Shown one piece after another: positions 1-8,226 of a stretch of DNA of 32,473 nucleotides; position 1 is the first letter of the stretch; each line of letters opens with the position of its first letter. Origin of the DNA: Eximiradius proteiniborus (GTDB lineage: Bacteria > Bacteroidota > Ignavibacteria > Kapaibacteriales > UBA2268); contig JAOAGZ010000025.1 of the NCBI GenBank assembly GCA_026415495.1, positions 1 to 32,473 on the forward strand, written 5' to 3'. Under the pieces are notes generated by a model. That model had not been told where the DNA came from and ran no database searches. It saw only the letters and a program-made list of their open reading frames with translations. Made by a program: the position numbers and the translations under genes.

Positions 1-156
1 GTCATAAGTTCTTTCAACTTTGTCAGGAAAACAGCAGGCTGGAAGTTGATTCATACTTAAGTGATATTTTAAACATTCACAGCATATTCCTTTTCTTGAA
101 CAAGGTTCATATGAACAATTGCACATTTGTAAATTTTTTTCTTTTTTGCATTCCAT
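1..156 (-). CDS. DUF6485-like small cysteine-rich protein (3' end beyond window)
   Basis: The reading frame opens at an ATG four bases after the rsmG stop and is still open at the window edge, giving 52 residues. It has nine cysteines in these 52 residues, in the pattern C-x(8)-C-x-C-x(4)-C-x(5)-CC-x-C, then a CC pair near residues 41-42 followed by FPD and TYD. The run SRKGICCEC and the ending LPACCFP...TYD resemble the DUF6485 family of small putative metal-binding proteins. No function is established for that family that I can name. The cysteine layout suggests zinc or another metal, which is inference. Only a few residues are probably missing, since family members are short. It is the last visible gene of the minus-strand run and likely shares a transcript with rsmG. 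Confidence 0.7.
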   Translation of the reverse strand, partial: MECKKEKNLQMCNCSYEPCSRKGICCECLKYHLSMNQLPACCFPDKVERTYD

Positions 157-159
157 AGA

Positions 160-825
160 CTATTCCATTTTTTTTATGTGAACAATTTTTTTCTCGTCTT
201 CTTTAAATTTGGGATAACCAAAGAAATCAATATCGATAACATTAAAGCTAAGCGATGGAAATTTTTTCATTGCAATACTTATTTCTTCCGAAATATCTCC
301 TCCTTTATAAAATACAAAATTAGCATTTTTTTTGGCAATTGGTAAAGTCCAAGTTAGCAAATCGCTAATTTTAGTAACTGCTCGAGCAAAAATAAAATCA
401 AAGTATTGCAAATATTTATTGTTTTGAGCCAAATTTTCAACTCTTAAAGAGATTGCTTCAATATTACGTAGGCCGGTGTGTTTTGCAAGCATATGAGTGA
501 TTTTTATTTTTTTTGCTATTGAATCAACAAGAAGCATAGAAACATTTCCCGTTGCAATTGCAATTGGAATACCTGGCAAACCACCACCAGTTCCTATATC
601 TAAACAACGAGACTTAGCTGGTACCTCTATATATTTTAAAAGTGAGATGCTATGCAAAATATGGTTTTCTAATACCTTTTCTTCATCTTTTCGACTTATG
701 AGATTAACTTGTTTATTCCAATAAACTAATTCTTTGGCATAACGTTCAATACATTCTAACTGCTGTTTATCCAGAACAATCCCATTTCCTGATGCAATTG
801 TCCAAAATTCTGTTAAATCCATCAT
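160..825 (-). CDS. rsmG: 16S rRNA (guanine-N7)-methyltransferase RsmG
   Basis: RsmG (GidB) uses S-adenosylmethionine to methylate N7 of a guanine in the 530 loop of 16S rRNA in the cytoplasm. The 221-residue protein has the family length. It shows the N-terminal NLISRKDE...ENHILHS block (about residues 41-59) typical of RsmG, and then the SAM-binding motif LDIGTGGGLPGIP at residues 75-87. An FARAV segment follows, matching the family's conserved ARA region. The start at MMDL gives a normal N-terminus; the second Met is an equally possible start. The gene lies 5 bases after the M23-like gene and 4 bases before the DUF6485 gene, so it is within an operon-like run. Loss of RsmG gives low-level streptomycin resistance in other bacteria; nothing here suggests the gene is damaged. 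Confidence 0.95.
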   Translation of the reverse strand: MMDLTEFWTIASGNGIVLDKQQLECIERYAKELVYWNKQVNLISRKDEEKVLENHILHSISLLKYIEVPAKSRCLDIGTGGGLPGIPIAIATGNVSMLLVDSIAKKIKITHMLAKHTGLRNIEAISLRVENLAQNNKYLQYFDFIFARAVTKISDLLTWTLPIAKKNANFVFYKGGDISEEISIAMKKFPSLSFNVIDIDFFGYPKFKEDEKKIVHIKKME

Positions 826-830
826 TTAAT

Positions 831-1379
831 TTATTTATAATTTTCAATTAAAAATTTCTCAATATTAAGCAGAGAATTTGGTTTATCCAAACCGAAATAA
901 TTCCCTCCAAGATAAGGTCTTATTTCTTTGTAAGGGGATTGGTGCAATTCAAGGTGAAGCATAGAACAATTATTACTTGCAGCAATTTTTTGAATATACA
1001 AAGGTGAAAAAATAGAGAGTTTATTTGAATTTATTACTTTCCCAGCTAATCCAATAATTTGACCCTGCTTTATTTGTTGGTGTTTACTTACAAAAATCGT
1101 TTTCATTTCAGCATATTTAAAAATATAACCGTTCCTCAAGGATTGAATTAATACAAAATAAGTAATATTCCAATAGTAAATTAGATTTGGACTTGTAAAA
1201 ATTCCTGTTTCTAAAACATATCCATCTTCACAAGATAATACGGGAGTCCCTTCTTCACAATAGAAATCTATACCGCAATGAAAACGGTCTCCCCGACTTT
1301 CCCAAAATGATCCTTTCTCAGGAAAACAAGGGAGAAATGTTAAATCGAAATTTTCTATAGGAAGCATAAGTTCTTGCAT
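831..1379 (-). CDS. M23 (LytM) peptidase-like protein, probably non-catalytic
   Basis: The 182-residue protein follows the M23/LytM fold plan of zinc endopeptidases that cut peptidoglycan cross-links. Zinc-ligand positions are visible: H34 and D38 in HCGIDF, and H142 in MLHLEL, the position of the second His of the usual HxH. The first His of HxH is Met140, and the usual YAH histidine is Glu91 (YAEM), so both catalytic histidines appear to be replaced. The KQGQIIGLAG stretch (residues 105-113) is the normal M23 strand just after that point. No signal peptide or membrane segment is visible, which is unusual for a cell-wall enzyme. Its ATG overlaps the stop of the upstream amidotransferase gene (TAATG). 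A regulatory or binding role, as in LytM-domain activators of amidases, is an inference. Confidence 0.7.
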   Translation of the reverse strand: MQELMLPIENFDLTFLPCFPEKGSFWESRGDRFHCGIDFYCEEGTPVLSCEDGYVLETGIFTSPNLIYYWNITYFVLIQSLRNGYIFKYAEMKTIFVSKHQQIKQGQIIGLAGKVINSNKLSIFSPLYIQKIAASNNCSMLHLELHQSPYKEIRPYLGGNYFGLDKPNSLLNIEKFLIENYK

Positions 1380-2143
1380 TACTTGTTAAATCGTTTTGCA
1401 AAATTTAGGAACTCTATTGCCAACGGAAGTGATAATTTGCTATTACTCATACGTTCAGGATGCCATTGAACTGCAATAATGGGCGATTTATCAGAATCAT
1501 CGAGCCACTCAAATCCCTCGACAATACCATCATCGGCAAGAGCATTCGGAACAAGTCCAAGCGCTAAATATTCAACAGCCTGATGATGAGAAGATGTTAC
1601 ACCATCACGAAGAGTACCGGTAATCTTGTTTAATTTTGTGTTCGGAAGAATATCAACCGAGTGACAAATTTGGAACTTATCTTTGCATTGATGAGAAATA
1701 TTTGATGGGTGATCTTGTGGGATATCAACAATCAAAGTGCCACCAAGTGCTACATTTAGTATTTGCATACCCCGACAAATTGCTAAAATTGGCATTTTCA
1801 ACTGTAATGCCTTTTCAGTTAATTTAAATTCCAATGTATCTCTTTCAGGATTAATTTGGCAACGCAAAGAATCTGCTTCTTTTCCATAGCGTCCGGGATG
1901 GACGTCTGAACCACCTTATAGAACTAAACCTTTACAAGTTTCCAATAATTTGGCTGCCTCGTCAGGTGAATAGCTTATCATATCTACGATTTCAATATCA
2001 ATACCAGTACTTTTAAGCCATTCTCCATAACGTAGATAGGAATCCGAACCACTTCCTTTTGAAATTGCAATTCGAAGTGGTTCGGATTGAGCAGATTGAG
2101 ATAGAACAGCTAAAGTCATTATTAGATACAATATCTTCAACAT
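1379..2143 (-). pseudogene. Class I glutamine amidotransferase-like protein (peptidase C26, gamma-glutamyl-GABA hydrolase family), in-frame stop
   Basis: Two pieces in the same frame are separated by one TAA at 1916-1918, codon 76 of a 254-codon gene. The first piece starts with a hydrophobic signal-like segment (about residues 1-20) and ends GLVL; the sequence after the stop continues GGSDVHPGRYG, which is the expected family motif. The second part keeps the whole triad: nucleophile C123 in AICRGMQ, and H228 and E230 in VQWHPE. Family members hydrolyse gamma-glutamyl amides. A single C-to-A change from TCA (Ser) would explain the stop, because no frame shift is present. It may be a young pseudogene, a sequencing error or a readthrough gene. 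Other genes here use TAA as an ordinary stop, so the code is not changed. It lies 9 bases after pgk and overlaps the next gene. Confidence 0.8.
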
Positions 2144-2152
2144 AATTCATTA

Positions 2153-3343
2153 CTATATTTCTAATGCAACAACACCCGGAAGCTGTTTTCCTTCCAAAAA
2201 TTCAAGTGATGCGCCGCCTCCAGTTGAAACATGTGATACTTTTTTATCAAAACCCATTTGGTTAATAGCAGCAGCAGAATCACCACCACCAACAATTGTT
2301 ACAGCCCCATTTTCAGTAGCTTTAGCAAGAGCTTCAGCAATAGTATAAGTGCCTTTTGCAAAATTTGGCATTTCGAAAACCCCCATCGGACCATTCCATA
2401 CTACTGTTTTAGCCTGCAAGATAACTTTGGCAAATTCTTCCTGAGTTTTAGGTCCAATATCCATTCCAATATCCTCATTCCCTATTTCTTCAGCTGGAAC
2501 AATTTTTATATTTGCTTCATTTTCAAACTTATCAGCAACAACGACATCAACCGGTAGTAATAATTGAACATTTTTTTCTTTTGCTTTATTTAATAAGCTG
2601 CTTGCCAATTCTATTTTGTCTTCTTCTAAAATTGACTTACCTATGTTATTCCCCATTGCTTTGTAGAAAGTAAATATCATTCCGCCGCCAATAATAATTG
2701 TATCGCATTTATCTAAAAGATTATTAATCACATCAATTTTCCCAGAAATTTTAGCTCCGCCAATTACGGCAACAAATGGTTTGATTGGTGATTTTAAAGC
2801 TTTGTTTAAATAATCGAGTTCATTTTTCATAAGAAAGCCTGCATATCTCTCTTCAAAAAGCTTTGCAACTGCTTCTGTAGATGAATGGGCTCTATGAGCA
2901 GAACCAAAAGCATCATTTACATAAGCATCACCCAAACGAGCTAATTTTTTTGCAAATTCGAGGTCATTTTTTTCTTCTTCAGGATAAAAACGAACATTTT
3001 CAAGCAAAACTATTTCTCCCGGCACTGCTGATTTGACTGCTTTTTCAGCAATTTCTCCAATACAATCTTCTACAAACAAAACTTTATAGCCATATTTTTC
3101 AATTAAATGATCTGCAACAGGTTTAAGTGAGTATTTTAGATTGCGTTCTCCTTTGGGACGACCTAAATGCGACATAATTACAGGAATACCTCCACCATCA
3201 ATAATGTGGTCGATTGTAGGTAATGTCATTTTAATACGGGTATCGTCAGCAACTTTTCCATCTTTATCGTATGGAACATTGAAATCAACACGCACCAAAA
3301 CATTTTTTCCATCAAAGTTACCATCAAGAATTGATTTTATCAT
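2153..3343 (-). CDS. pgk: Phosphoglycerate kinase
   Basis: This cytoplasmic glycolytic enzyme transfers the phosphate of 1,3-bisphosphoglycerate to ADP, giving 3-phosphoglycerate and ATP. At 396 residues it has the bacterial length. The N-terminal RVDFNVP substrate motif is at residues 18-24, followed by SHLGRPKG and LLENVRFYPEE. Near the C-terminus are VWNGPMGVFE, the GGGDSAAA nucleotide loop and HVSTGGGASLEFLEG, all standard. The start is supported by an AAGGA Shine-Dalgarno element (complement of 3351-3355) placed 7 bases upstream of the ATG, one of the clearer ones in the window. A gap of about 70 bases separates it from the upstream MEMO-family gene, so it may have its own promoter. No gap or other glycolysis gene is adjacent. 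Confidence 0.98.
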   Translation of the reverse strand: MIKSILDGNFDGKNVLVRVDFNVPYDKDGKVADDTRIKMTLPTIDHIIDGGGIPVIMSHLGRPKGERNLKYSLKPVADHLIEKYGYKVLFVEDCIGEIAEKAVKSAVPGEIVLLENVRFYPEEEKNDLEFAKKLARLGDAYVNDAFGSAHRAHSSTEAVAKLFEERYAGFLMKNELDYLNKALKSPIKPFVAVIGGAKISGKIDVINNLLDKCDTIIIGGGMIFTFYKAMGNNIGKSILEEDKIELASSLLNKAKEKNVQLLLPVDVVVADKFENEANIKIVPAEEIGNEDIGMDIGPKTQEEFAKVILQAKTVVWNGPMGVFEMPNFAKGTYTIAEALAKATENGAVTIVGGGDSAAAINQMGFDKKVSHVSTGGGASLEFLEGKQLPGVVALEI

Positions 3344-3412
3344 AGCTAATTCCTTTTTGAAATAACACAGATTATTATAGTAAAGATAAAATGAAAGAAA
3401 AAATATTGTATA

Positions 3413-4618
3413 TTATTTAAATAGAGCGATAGATGCGAAAGATACAGCAGATTTTGTTGGCTCTTCGTTCCAAATTGCATAATCAATTAATTTCCCCTTT
3501 GTTGAATTAATTAATTGCATTAAAGCGTAAATCGACGAAACACCACAAATTTTCCATTTATCATGGTCAGCAATAATTTTTTCAAAAAAAGCTACTCTGT
3601 TTCCCTCTTCAATCGAACGAATGAGTTTCCTATCCTCTATCTCAAGCTGTCCGAGAAGAGGTTCAGCATCAAAGTCATCGCCAAATTTTCTTCCAATATG
3701 AGCGAAATCCACACTTGCAATGAACATCACTTTTTTATTCGATTGCTGGATAACTCCGTTAAGCGATCTTAGAATATTATTTATTTTGTCATTTTCAGGT
3801 AATTTGCCATCCAAAATAAATTCATATGGAGAACCAACAAGTATAGGTAAAATTTTGAAATTATTTTTAAAATAATGTTTAAGCAACACTACTTGATATT
3901 CAACTGAATGCTCAAATTTATTAGAAAAATCGTCAATTGTAAGTTTTTGTGAGCATTGTTCTTGCAAACTATTGAGTATTTCGAGGTCGCATTCTACTAT
4001 TCCGAGTGGCGTTTGGTAATGTTTTTGGGAGAACATAAAATAATCGGACGAGAAACGATGCGAAGTACCTAAAATCACAAATAAATCATATTCATTTTCA
4101 GAAATCGAACTGTATCCTTTTGCATATACATCCGTTGATAAATGACCTAATGAAAAATCAATATGAGGAAGAATTAAGGCAGCAGGTTCAGTATCGAATT
4201 TAATATCATTAAATTTATTAAAAAATTTCGTAGCAAAAGAAATAAATTCCTCAGGAGATTCGGGATAGGAACTATTTGCTGTAAGCATAGGACGAAATGG
4301 TTCTTTTGCATATTTTTCTTGAACATCATTTAATTTCTGAAAATAATTCGGAGAAATCAAATAACCGTTTTCATCCAAAAAGCTTAAAGAATCTACAAGC
4401 AACTTGTATATCTCTTCGTCGTTCAGTTCTATTTTTAACTGCTGATAAGTAAATGCACCATTTAGCGAACGAAGCAAAATATAAAAATCCTTTGTCAGCA
4501 TCAAATTTTGATTTGCTATACCATATGGATCTTGTAAAATAATATATTTTTCATCATCAATAATTGTTTCAACTGTATTGATGTCATATCTCAATGGTGG
4601 AATAATTGTATCGGTCAT
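3413..4618 (-). CDS. MEMO-family protein (AmmeMemoRadiSam system protein B) with an extra N-terminal domain
   Basis: Residues about 145-401 are a MEMO domain, related in fold to class III extradiol dioxygenases. The metal-site residues of the family are present: H152 in PHIDF, H187 in GTSHRF, D304 and H307 in SVDFAHIG, and C358 in CGVSS; FEHSVEYQ at 235-242 is also typical. Bacterial relatives are often encoded with AMMECR1 and a radical SAM protein, but neither is here. Residues about 20-95 form an additional domain whose pattern (LLRSLNGAFTYQQL, then a helix and FLDENGYLI) resembles a PqqD-like winged helix; this is an inference. The biochemical role of bacterial MEMO proteins is not settled. 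It lies 4 bases after menA's upstream end of the same run and is likely cotranscribed with menA and argS. Confidence 0.82.
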   Translation of the reverse strand: MTDTIIPPLRYDINTVETIIDDEKYIILQDPYGIANQNLMLTKDFYILLRSLNGAFTYQQLKIELNDEEIYKLLVDSLSFLDENGYLISPNYFQKLNDVQEKYAKEPFRPMLTANSSYPESPEEFISFATKFFNKFNDIKFDTEPAALILPHIDFSLGHLSTDVYAKGYSSISENEYDLFVILGTSHRFSSDYFMFSQKHYQTPLGIVECDLEILNSLQEQCSQKLTIDDFSNKFEHSVEYQVVLLKHYFKNNFKILPILVGSPYEFILDGKLPENDKINNILRSLNGVIQQSNKKVMFIASVDFAHIGRKFGDDFDAEPLLGQLEIEDRKLIRSIEEGNRVAFFEKIIADHDKWKICGVSSIYALMQLINSTKGKLIDYAIWNEEPTKSAVSFASIALFK

Positions 4619-4622
4619 AAAA

Positions 4623-5504
4623 TCACAAAATGAAGCTCAAACAAAACACTAAACAAAAGAATAACATAAGAATAGAATTTAATGCAATTAGTAAATTAAG
4701 TTCTTTGCCTGACTTGCGTGTAATATCAATGATTAATTTTGCAGCAATAGGAAGACTAATAAATACTAATAAAAAAAGAAAATTGTTTGTAATGTAGGAT
4801 AATACTATTGGTGGAATGTAGCTTAAGAATACTAATACCTTAAACAGCATCAGAGCATTCTTTCGCCCAATTTTAACAGCAAGCGTAATTTTACCAACCT
4901 TGCTGTCGGTATCAATATCTCTAATATTATTTATAGCTAATAGGTTAACAGAATGAAAAGCCGGAGGTAAAGATGACATAAGAGAAATTAGATTTACCTC
5001 TTTTGTGAAAATATAGAAAGTGCCATTTACTGCAACTAATCCAAAAAAAATAAAAACAAAGATTTCGCCAAGACCTTTGTATGCAAGCGGATAAGGACCG
5101 CCAGTATAAGCAAAAGCAAAAAACAAAGAGAGAATTCCAACGATCAAAATATAAATATCTGAATACTCAACAATTTCAAGTCCTATCGTAAATGTAATAA
5201 TAGTTAAAAAAATTGAAACAAGCGACATTTCATTAGGTGAAATAATTCCAGATGCAACCATTCGTTTCGGACCAATTCTGTCAATATTATCAGCACCACG
5301 CTTGAAATCATATAATTCATTTAAATAATTTGATAATATCTGCATAAAAGCTGCACAAATCAAAATAAGAACGAATATTTTAATATCAATATAACTATAT
5401 TTTGACGCTGCAGCTGTACCAATAAGAACTGGAACTGTACTTGCAGCAAGAGTTTTTGGTCTCGTTGCTATTAGAAATGCTTTTATTTTACTTAATGCAT
5501 TCAT
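4623..5504 (-). CDS. menA: 1,4-dihydroxy-2-naphthoate polyprenyltransferase (UbiA superfamily)
   Basis: MenA attaches a polyprenyl tail to 1,4-dihydroxy-2-naphthoate in the membrane, giving demethylmenaquinone. The 293-residue protein is strongly hydrophobic with about eight to nine membrane segments. The first aspartate-rich motif reads NELYDFKRGAD (residues 62-72), with Glu in place of the first Asp of the usual NDxxD. The second, NNIRDIDTDSKVGK (192-205), followed by TLAVKIG, is the form typical of MenA rather than of UbiA or heme O synthase. Its start is 2 bases before the argS stop region, so the two are probably translated together. No other men gene is nearby. It agrees with the complex I genes at the other end of the window in pointing to a menaquinone-based respiratory chain. 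Confidence 0.88.
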   Translation of the reverse strand: MNALSKIKAFLIATRPKTLAASTVPVLIGTAAASKYSYIDIKIFVLILICAAFMQILSNYLNELYDFKRGADNIDRIGPKRMVASGIISPNEMSLVSIFLTIITFTIGLEIVEYSDIYILIVGILSLFFAFAYTGGPYPLAYKGLGEIFVFIFFGLVAVNGTFYIFTKEVNLISLMSSLPPAFHSVNLLAINNIRDIDTDSKVGKITLAVKIGRKNALMLFKVLVFLSYIPPIVLSYITNNFLFLLVFISLPIAAKLIIDITRKSGKELNLLIALNSILMLFFCLVFCLSFIL

Positions 5505-5506
5505 TA

Positions 5507-7144
5507 TTACATCTTTTCAGGTGCAGAAACACCTAAAATATTCAATCCGTTAGCGAGAACATATCTTGTTGCTTCGCACAAAGCATATCTTGCAGAAGCA
5601 ATTTCTACGGAAGAGCCAATGATTCTACAATTATGATAAAAAATATGGAAGGCTGAGGCAACTTCTTTCAAATATTCGGCTAAAATATAAGGTTCAAATT
5701 TATTCGCAGCTTGTAAAACTATGTTTGGGAATTTATAAATGTGCTTTATTAGACTTTGTTCTTCTGGATGTATTAAAACTGATAAATCAGGATTATTAAT
5801 TATCTTATGATTTTCATTTTTTATTTTGTCAATAATAGAACAAATACGGGCATGAGCATATTGGAGATAAAAAACAGGATTTTTTTCACTTTGTTCTTTT
5901 GCAAGAGACAAGTCGAATTCCAAATGTGTATTTATACTTCTCATCAGCAAGAAAAATCTAACAACATCAGCACCAACTTCGTCTATTAACTCATCAAGTG
6001 TATAACTTTTGCCTGTGCGTTTACTCATTTTCACTTGTTCACCGTTTTCAGTCAGAGTAACAAATTGATGAATAAGCACTTTTATTTTATCAGTATCGTA
6101 TCCCATCGCTTTCAGTGCTGCAAGAACATCTGGATATGTAGCAATATGATCGGCACCGAATAAATCTACAATTAAGTCGTATTTTCGTTCTAATTTTTCT
6201 CGATGATAAGCAATATCCGGCAAACGATAAGTTGGTTCGCCCGTAGATTTAATGATAACTCTATCCTCCTGTAATCCCATCTGAGATAAAGCTAACCACA
6301 AAGCACCATCTTTTTCATAAGCTAAATTGCTACTCTTAAAATAGTCGATTACTTCCTTAATTTTGCCATCTTTGTATAAGCTATCTTCATTAAAATAAAC
6401 GTCTTGCTTGATGTTAAGTTTTTCAAGAGTAGCTTTTATCTTTTGAAAACACCAATTTTCACCAAATTTTCTGATTTGAGATAAGTCTTGAAAATCTCCT
6501 GTTTTCAACCTTTCACCGAAAGAATTATATAAATCGGTTGCAATTTCTTTAACATAATCCCCATGATACCCATCTTCTGGAAAAGGAAAATCTTTATCAA
6601 TAAAAAGTTGCATATATCGAGCATAAATTGAATCGGCAAGCAACTTCATTTGATTGCCAGCATTGTTGAAGTAGTATTCACGAGTTGCCTCATATCCGAT
6701 CCATTCAAGTAAATTGGCAACAGTATCTCCAATGACTGCGTTTCTCCCATGCCCGATATGAAGAAGTCCGGTAGGATTGACACTGACGTATTCAACATTA
6801 GCAATTTTTCCACTGCATACTGTACTTTTACCAAAATTTTCTCTTTGAACTAATATTTCTGAGAGCAATTCTGTCCAGTATTTTTCAGTTAGTTTGATAT
6901 TAATAAATCCAGCCCCAGCAATGCTAATACTTGCTACTTTTTCGGGATAATATTCTAAGCTATTAATTATCTCATTTGCAATTGCAACCGGTGATTTTTT
7001 CATTTGTTTAGCAAGCTTCATTGCCACATTTGTTGAGAAATCACCGAATTCTTGATTTTTGGGTTCTTCAAAGTACAATAATTCAGTTCCCTCAGCACCA
7101 ATTTTATCTAATGCATCGGAAAAAATATCAAATAAATACTTCAT
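5507..7144 (-). CDS. argS: Arginyl-tRNA synthetase
   Basis: This class I aminoacyl-tRNA synthetase charges tRNA-Arg in the cytoplasm. The 545-residue protein has the N-terminal additional domain of ArgRS (about 1-105), then SVNPTGLLHIGHGRN with the HIGH signature at residues 129-132. The KMSK loop is present as VKMSKRTGK at about 371-379; many ArgRS have lost this Lys, so its presence is notable but not unusual. The C-terminal half is the anticodon-binding DALR domain, ending in a normal LGV.APEKM-type tail. The ATG shares a base with the rsfS stop, showing translational coupling with rsfS upstream and menA downstream. Confidence 0.97.
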   Translation of the reverse strand: MKYLFDIFSDALDKIGAEGTELLYFEEPKNQEFGDFSTNVAMKLAKQMKKSPVAIANEIINSLEYYPEKVASISIAGAGFINIKLTEKYWTELLSEILVQRENFGKSTVCSGKIANVEYVSVNPTGLLHIGHGRNAVIGDTVANLLEWIGYEATREYYFNNAGNQMKLLADSIYARYMQLFIDKDFPFPEDGYHGDYVKEIATDLYNSFGERLKTGDFQDLSQIRKFGENWCFQKIKATLEKLNIKQDVYFNEDSLYKDGKIKEVIDYFKSSNLAYEKDGALWLALSQMGLQEDRVIIKSTGEPTYRLPDIAYHREKLERKYDLIVDLFGADHIATYPDVLAALKAMGYDTDKIKVLIHQFVTLTENGEQVKMSKRTGKSYTLDELIDEVGADVVRFFLLMRSINTHLEFDLSLAKEQSEKNPVFYLQYAHARICSIIDKIKNENHKIINNPDLSVLIHPEEQSLIKHIYKFPNIVLQAANKFEPYILAEYLKEVASAFHIFYHNCRIIGSSVEIASARYALCEATRYVLANGLNILGVSAPEKM

Positions 7145-7608
7145 TATTCAATTTCTCCATTCGATGATAGGAACAAATCAAAGATTTTCGATTGATCGAG
7201 TTTTTTTAGCCTTCCAGATTCGCCCAACGTATAGAAAATTCCATCAGCCCAAAGCTTTTCAATTTGATAGTATTTTCGAGATTTATCAAGCATTATGTGC
7301 GCTATCACATCAAAAAAATCGACAAGCACCCATTCTTTAGCCTCAAGTCCCTCGCTACGAGGTTTATCTAATTCAACAAGGTTGCAATATTTATAAATCT
7401 CATCAATAATTGCTCCAACTTGCGGCTGAGAACTACAACTACATATAACAAAAAAATCAGTTGGTGCCGTATCTATTTTTGTAAGGTCAATAACAATCGT
7501 ATTTTCTGCGAGTTTATTATCACAAATCTTTGCAAGCATTGTTGCAAGTTGCTTTGAAGTTTTGGGCTTTGTGAGTTTTGCCAATTTACCACCTAAGATA
7601 TTAAACAA
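7144..7608 (-). CDS. rsfS: Ribosome silencing factor RsfS
   Basis: RsfS binds ribosomal protein uL14 and blocks joining of the subunits when nutrients are scarce. The protein of 154 residues is slightly longer than the usual 105-120 because of an N-terminal stretch before KQLATMLAKICDNK and a C-terminal tail. Family signatures are visible: TDFFVICSCSSQPQV, then EWVLVDFFDVIAHIM and REKYYQIE-like SRKYYQIEKLWAD. The Met chosen is the first in the frame; a later in-frame Met at LATMLAK is possible but would remove part of the first helix. The stop overlaps the argS start by one base. There is a 36-base gap to the DNA glycosylase gene upstream. Confidence 0.93.
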   Translation of the reverse strand: MFNILGGKLAKLTKPKTSKQLATMLAKICDNKLAENTIVIDLTKIDTAPTDFFVICSCSSQPQVGAIIDEIYKYCNLVELDKPRSEGLEAKEWVLVDFFDVIAHIMLDKSRKYYQIEKLWADGIFYTLGESGRLKKLDQSKIFDLFLSSNGEIE

Positions 7609-7644
7609 AAAACAAAAATAGCAAAAAGTTAGTTAATATTAAAA

Positions 7645-8226
7645 TCAGATAATTACAAATCTTAAAGGTAAATCAATAGATTTTGAAATTCCTATACGTT
7701 TAGTAGCCATAAAATCAGGTTTGCAACCATCATCGAGTAAAAAAATATTGCTCTCGTTGATTATTTTATAATTATCATAAATTGTTATTCCTAACGCCTG
7801 GGTTAGTTTTCCGGGACCATTACACAAGATTTTCAAATTTTCAGTTTTGCGATTAAACTTCATTATTTCTACACCCAAAAGAGGAATAATTGAACGAATT
7901 AATACAGCCGCGCCAATATTCTCGCTTTCGGAAACTATGTTCATACAATAATGGACACCGTAAGAGCGATAAACGTAAATAGTGCCTCCATTAGCAAACA
8001 TTGCAGCATTTCTTTGCGTTTTACCACGGAATGAATGACTAGCCTCATCATCTTTTGCAAGATATGCTTCAGTTTCAGAGATTCTTCCACCAAGCAAGCA
8101 ACCATTACTATCAACAATTAATAATTTCCCTAATAAAAATTGAGCTACATATTCTGTATTTTCTAAAAATTTTTCGCTTTCAACTAATTTGCCTATTGCA
8201 TTTAAGGATAAATTTTTATTAGCCAT
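7645..8226 (-). CDS. mpg: 3-methyladenine DNA glycosylase (AAG/MPG family)
   Basis: Enzymes of this family excise alkylated and deaminated purines from DNA as the first step of base excision repair. The 193-residue protein has QFLLGKLLIV at the start of the fold, then the GRISETEAYL motif (residues 47-56) that carries the catalytic Glu, then DEASHSFRGKTQRNAAMF and YVYRSYGVHYCMNIV. NGPGKLTQALGI and the ending ATKRIGIS...LPLRF also match the family. The first 25 bases of the gene overlap the 3' end of the von Willebrand protein gene in another frame. That overlap suggests cotranscription but there is no obvious functional link between the two products. Confidence 0.93.
   Translation of the reverse strand: MANKNLSLNAIGKLVESEKFLENTEYVAQFLLGKLLIVDSNGCLLGGRISETEAYLAKDDEASHSFRGKTQRNAAMFANGGTIYVYRSYGVHYCMNIVSESENIGAAVLIRSIIPLLGVEIMKFNRKTENLKILCNGPGKLTQALGITIYDNYKIINESNIFLLDDGCKPDFMATKRIGISKSIDLPLRFVII

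Noticed and set aside
1916-1918. Reassigned TAA codon or selenocysteine at the amidotransferase stop
   Set aside because: TAA ends recA, glycosyltransferase and other intact genes here, and selenocysteine uses TGA, so a mutation or sequence error is simpler.
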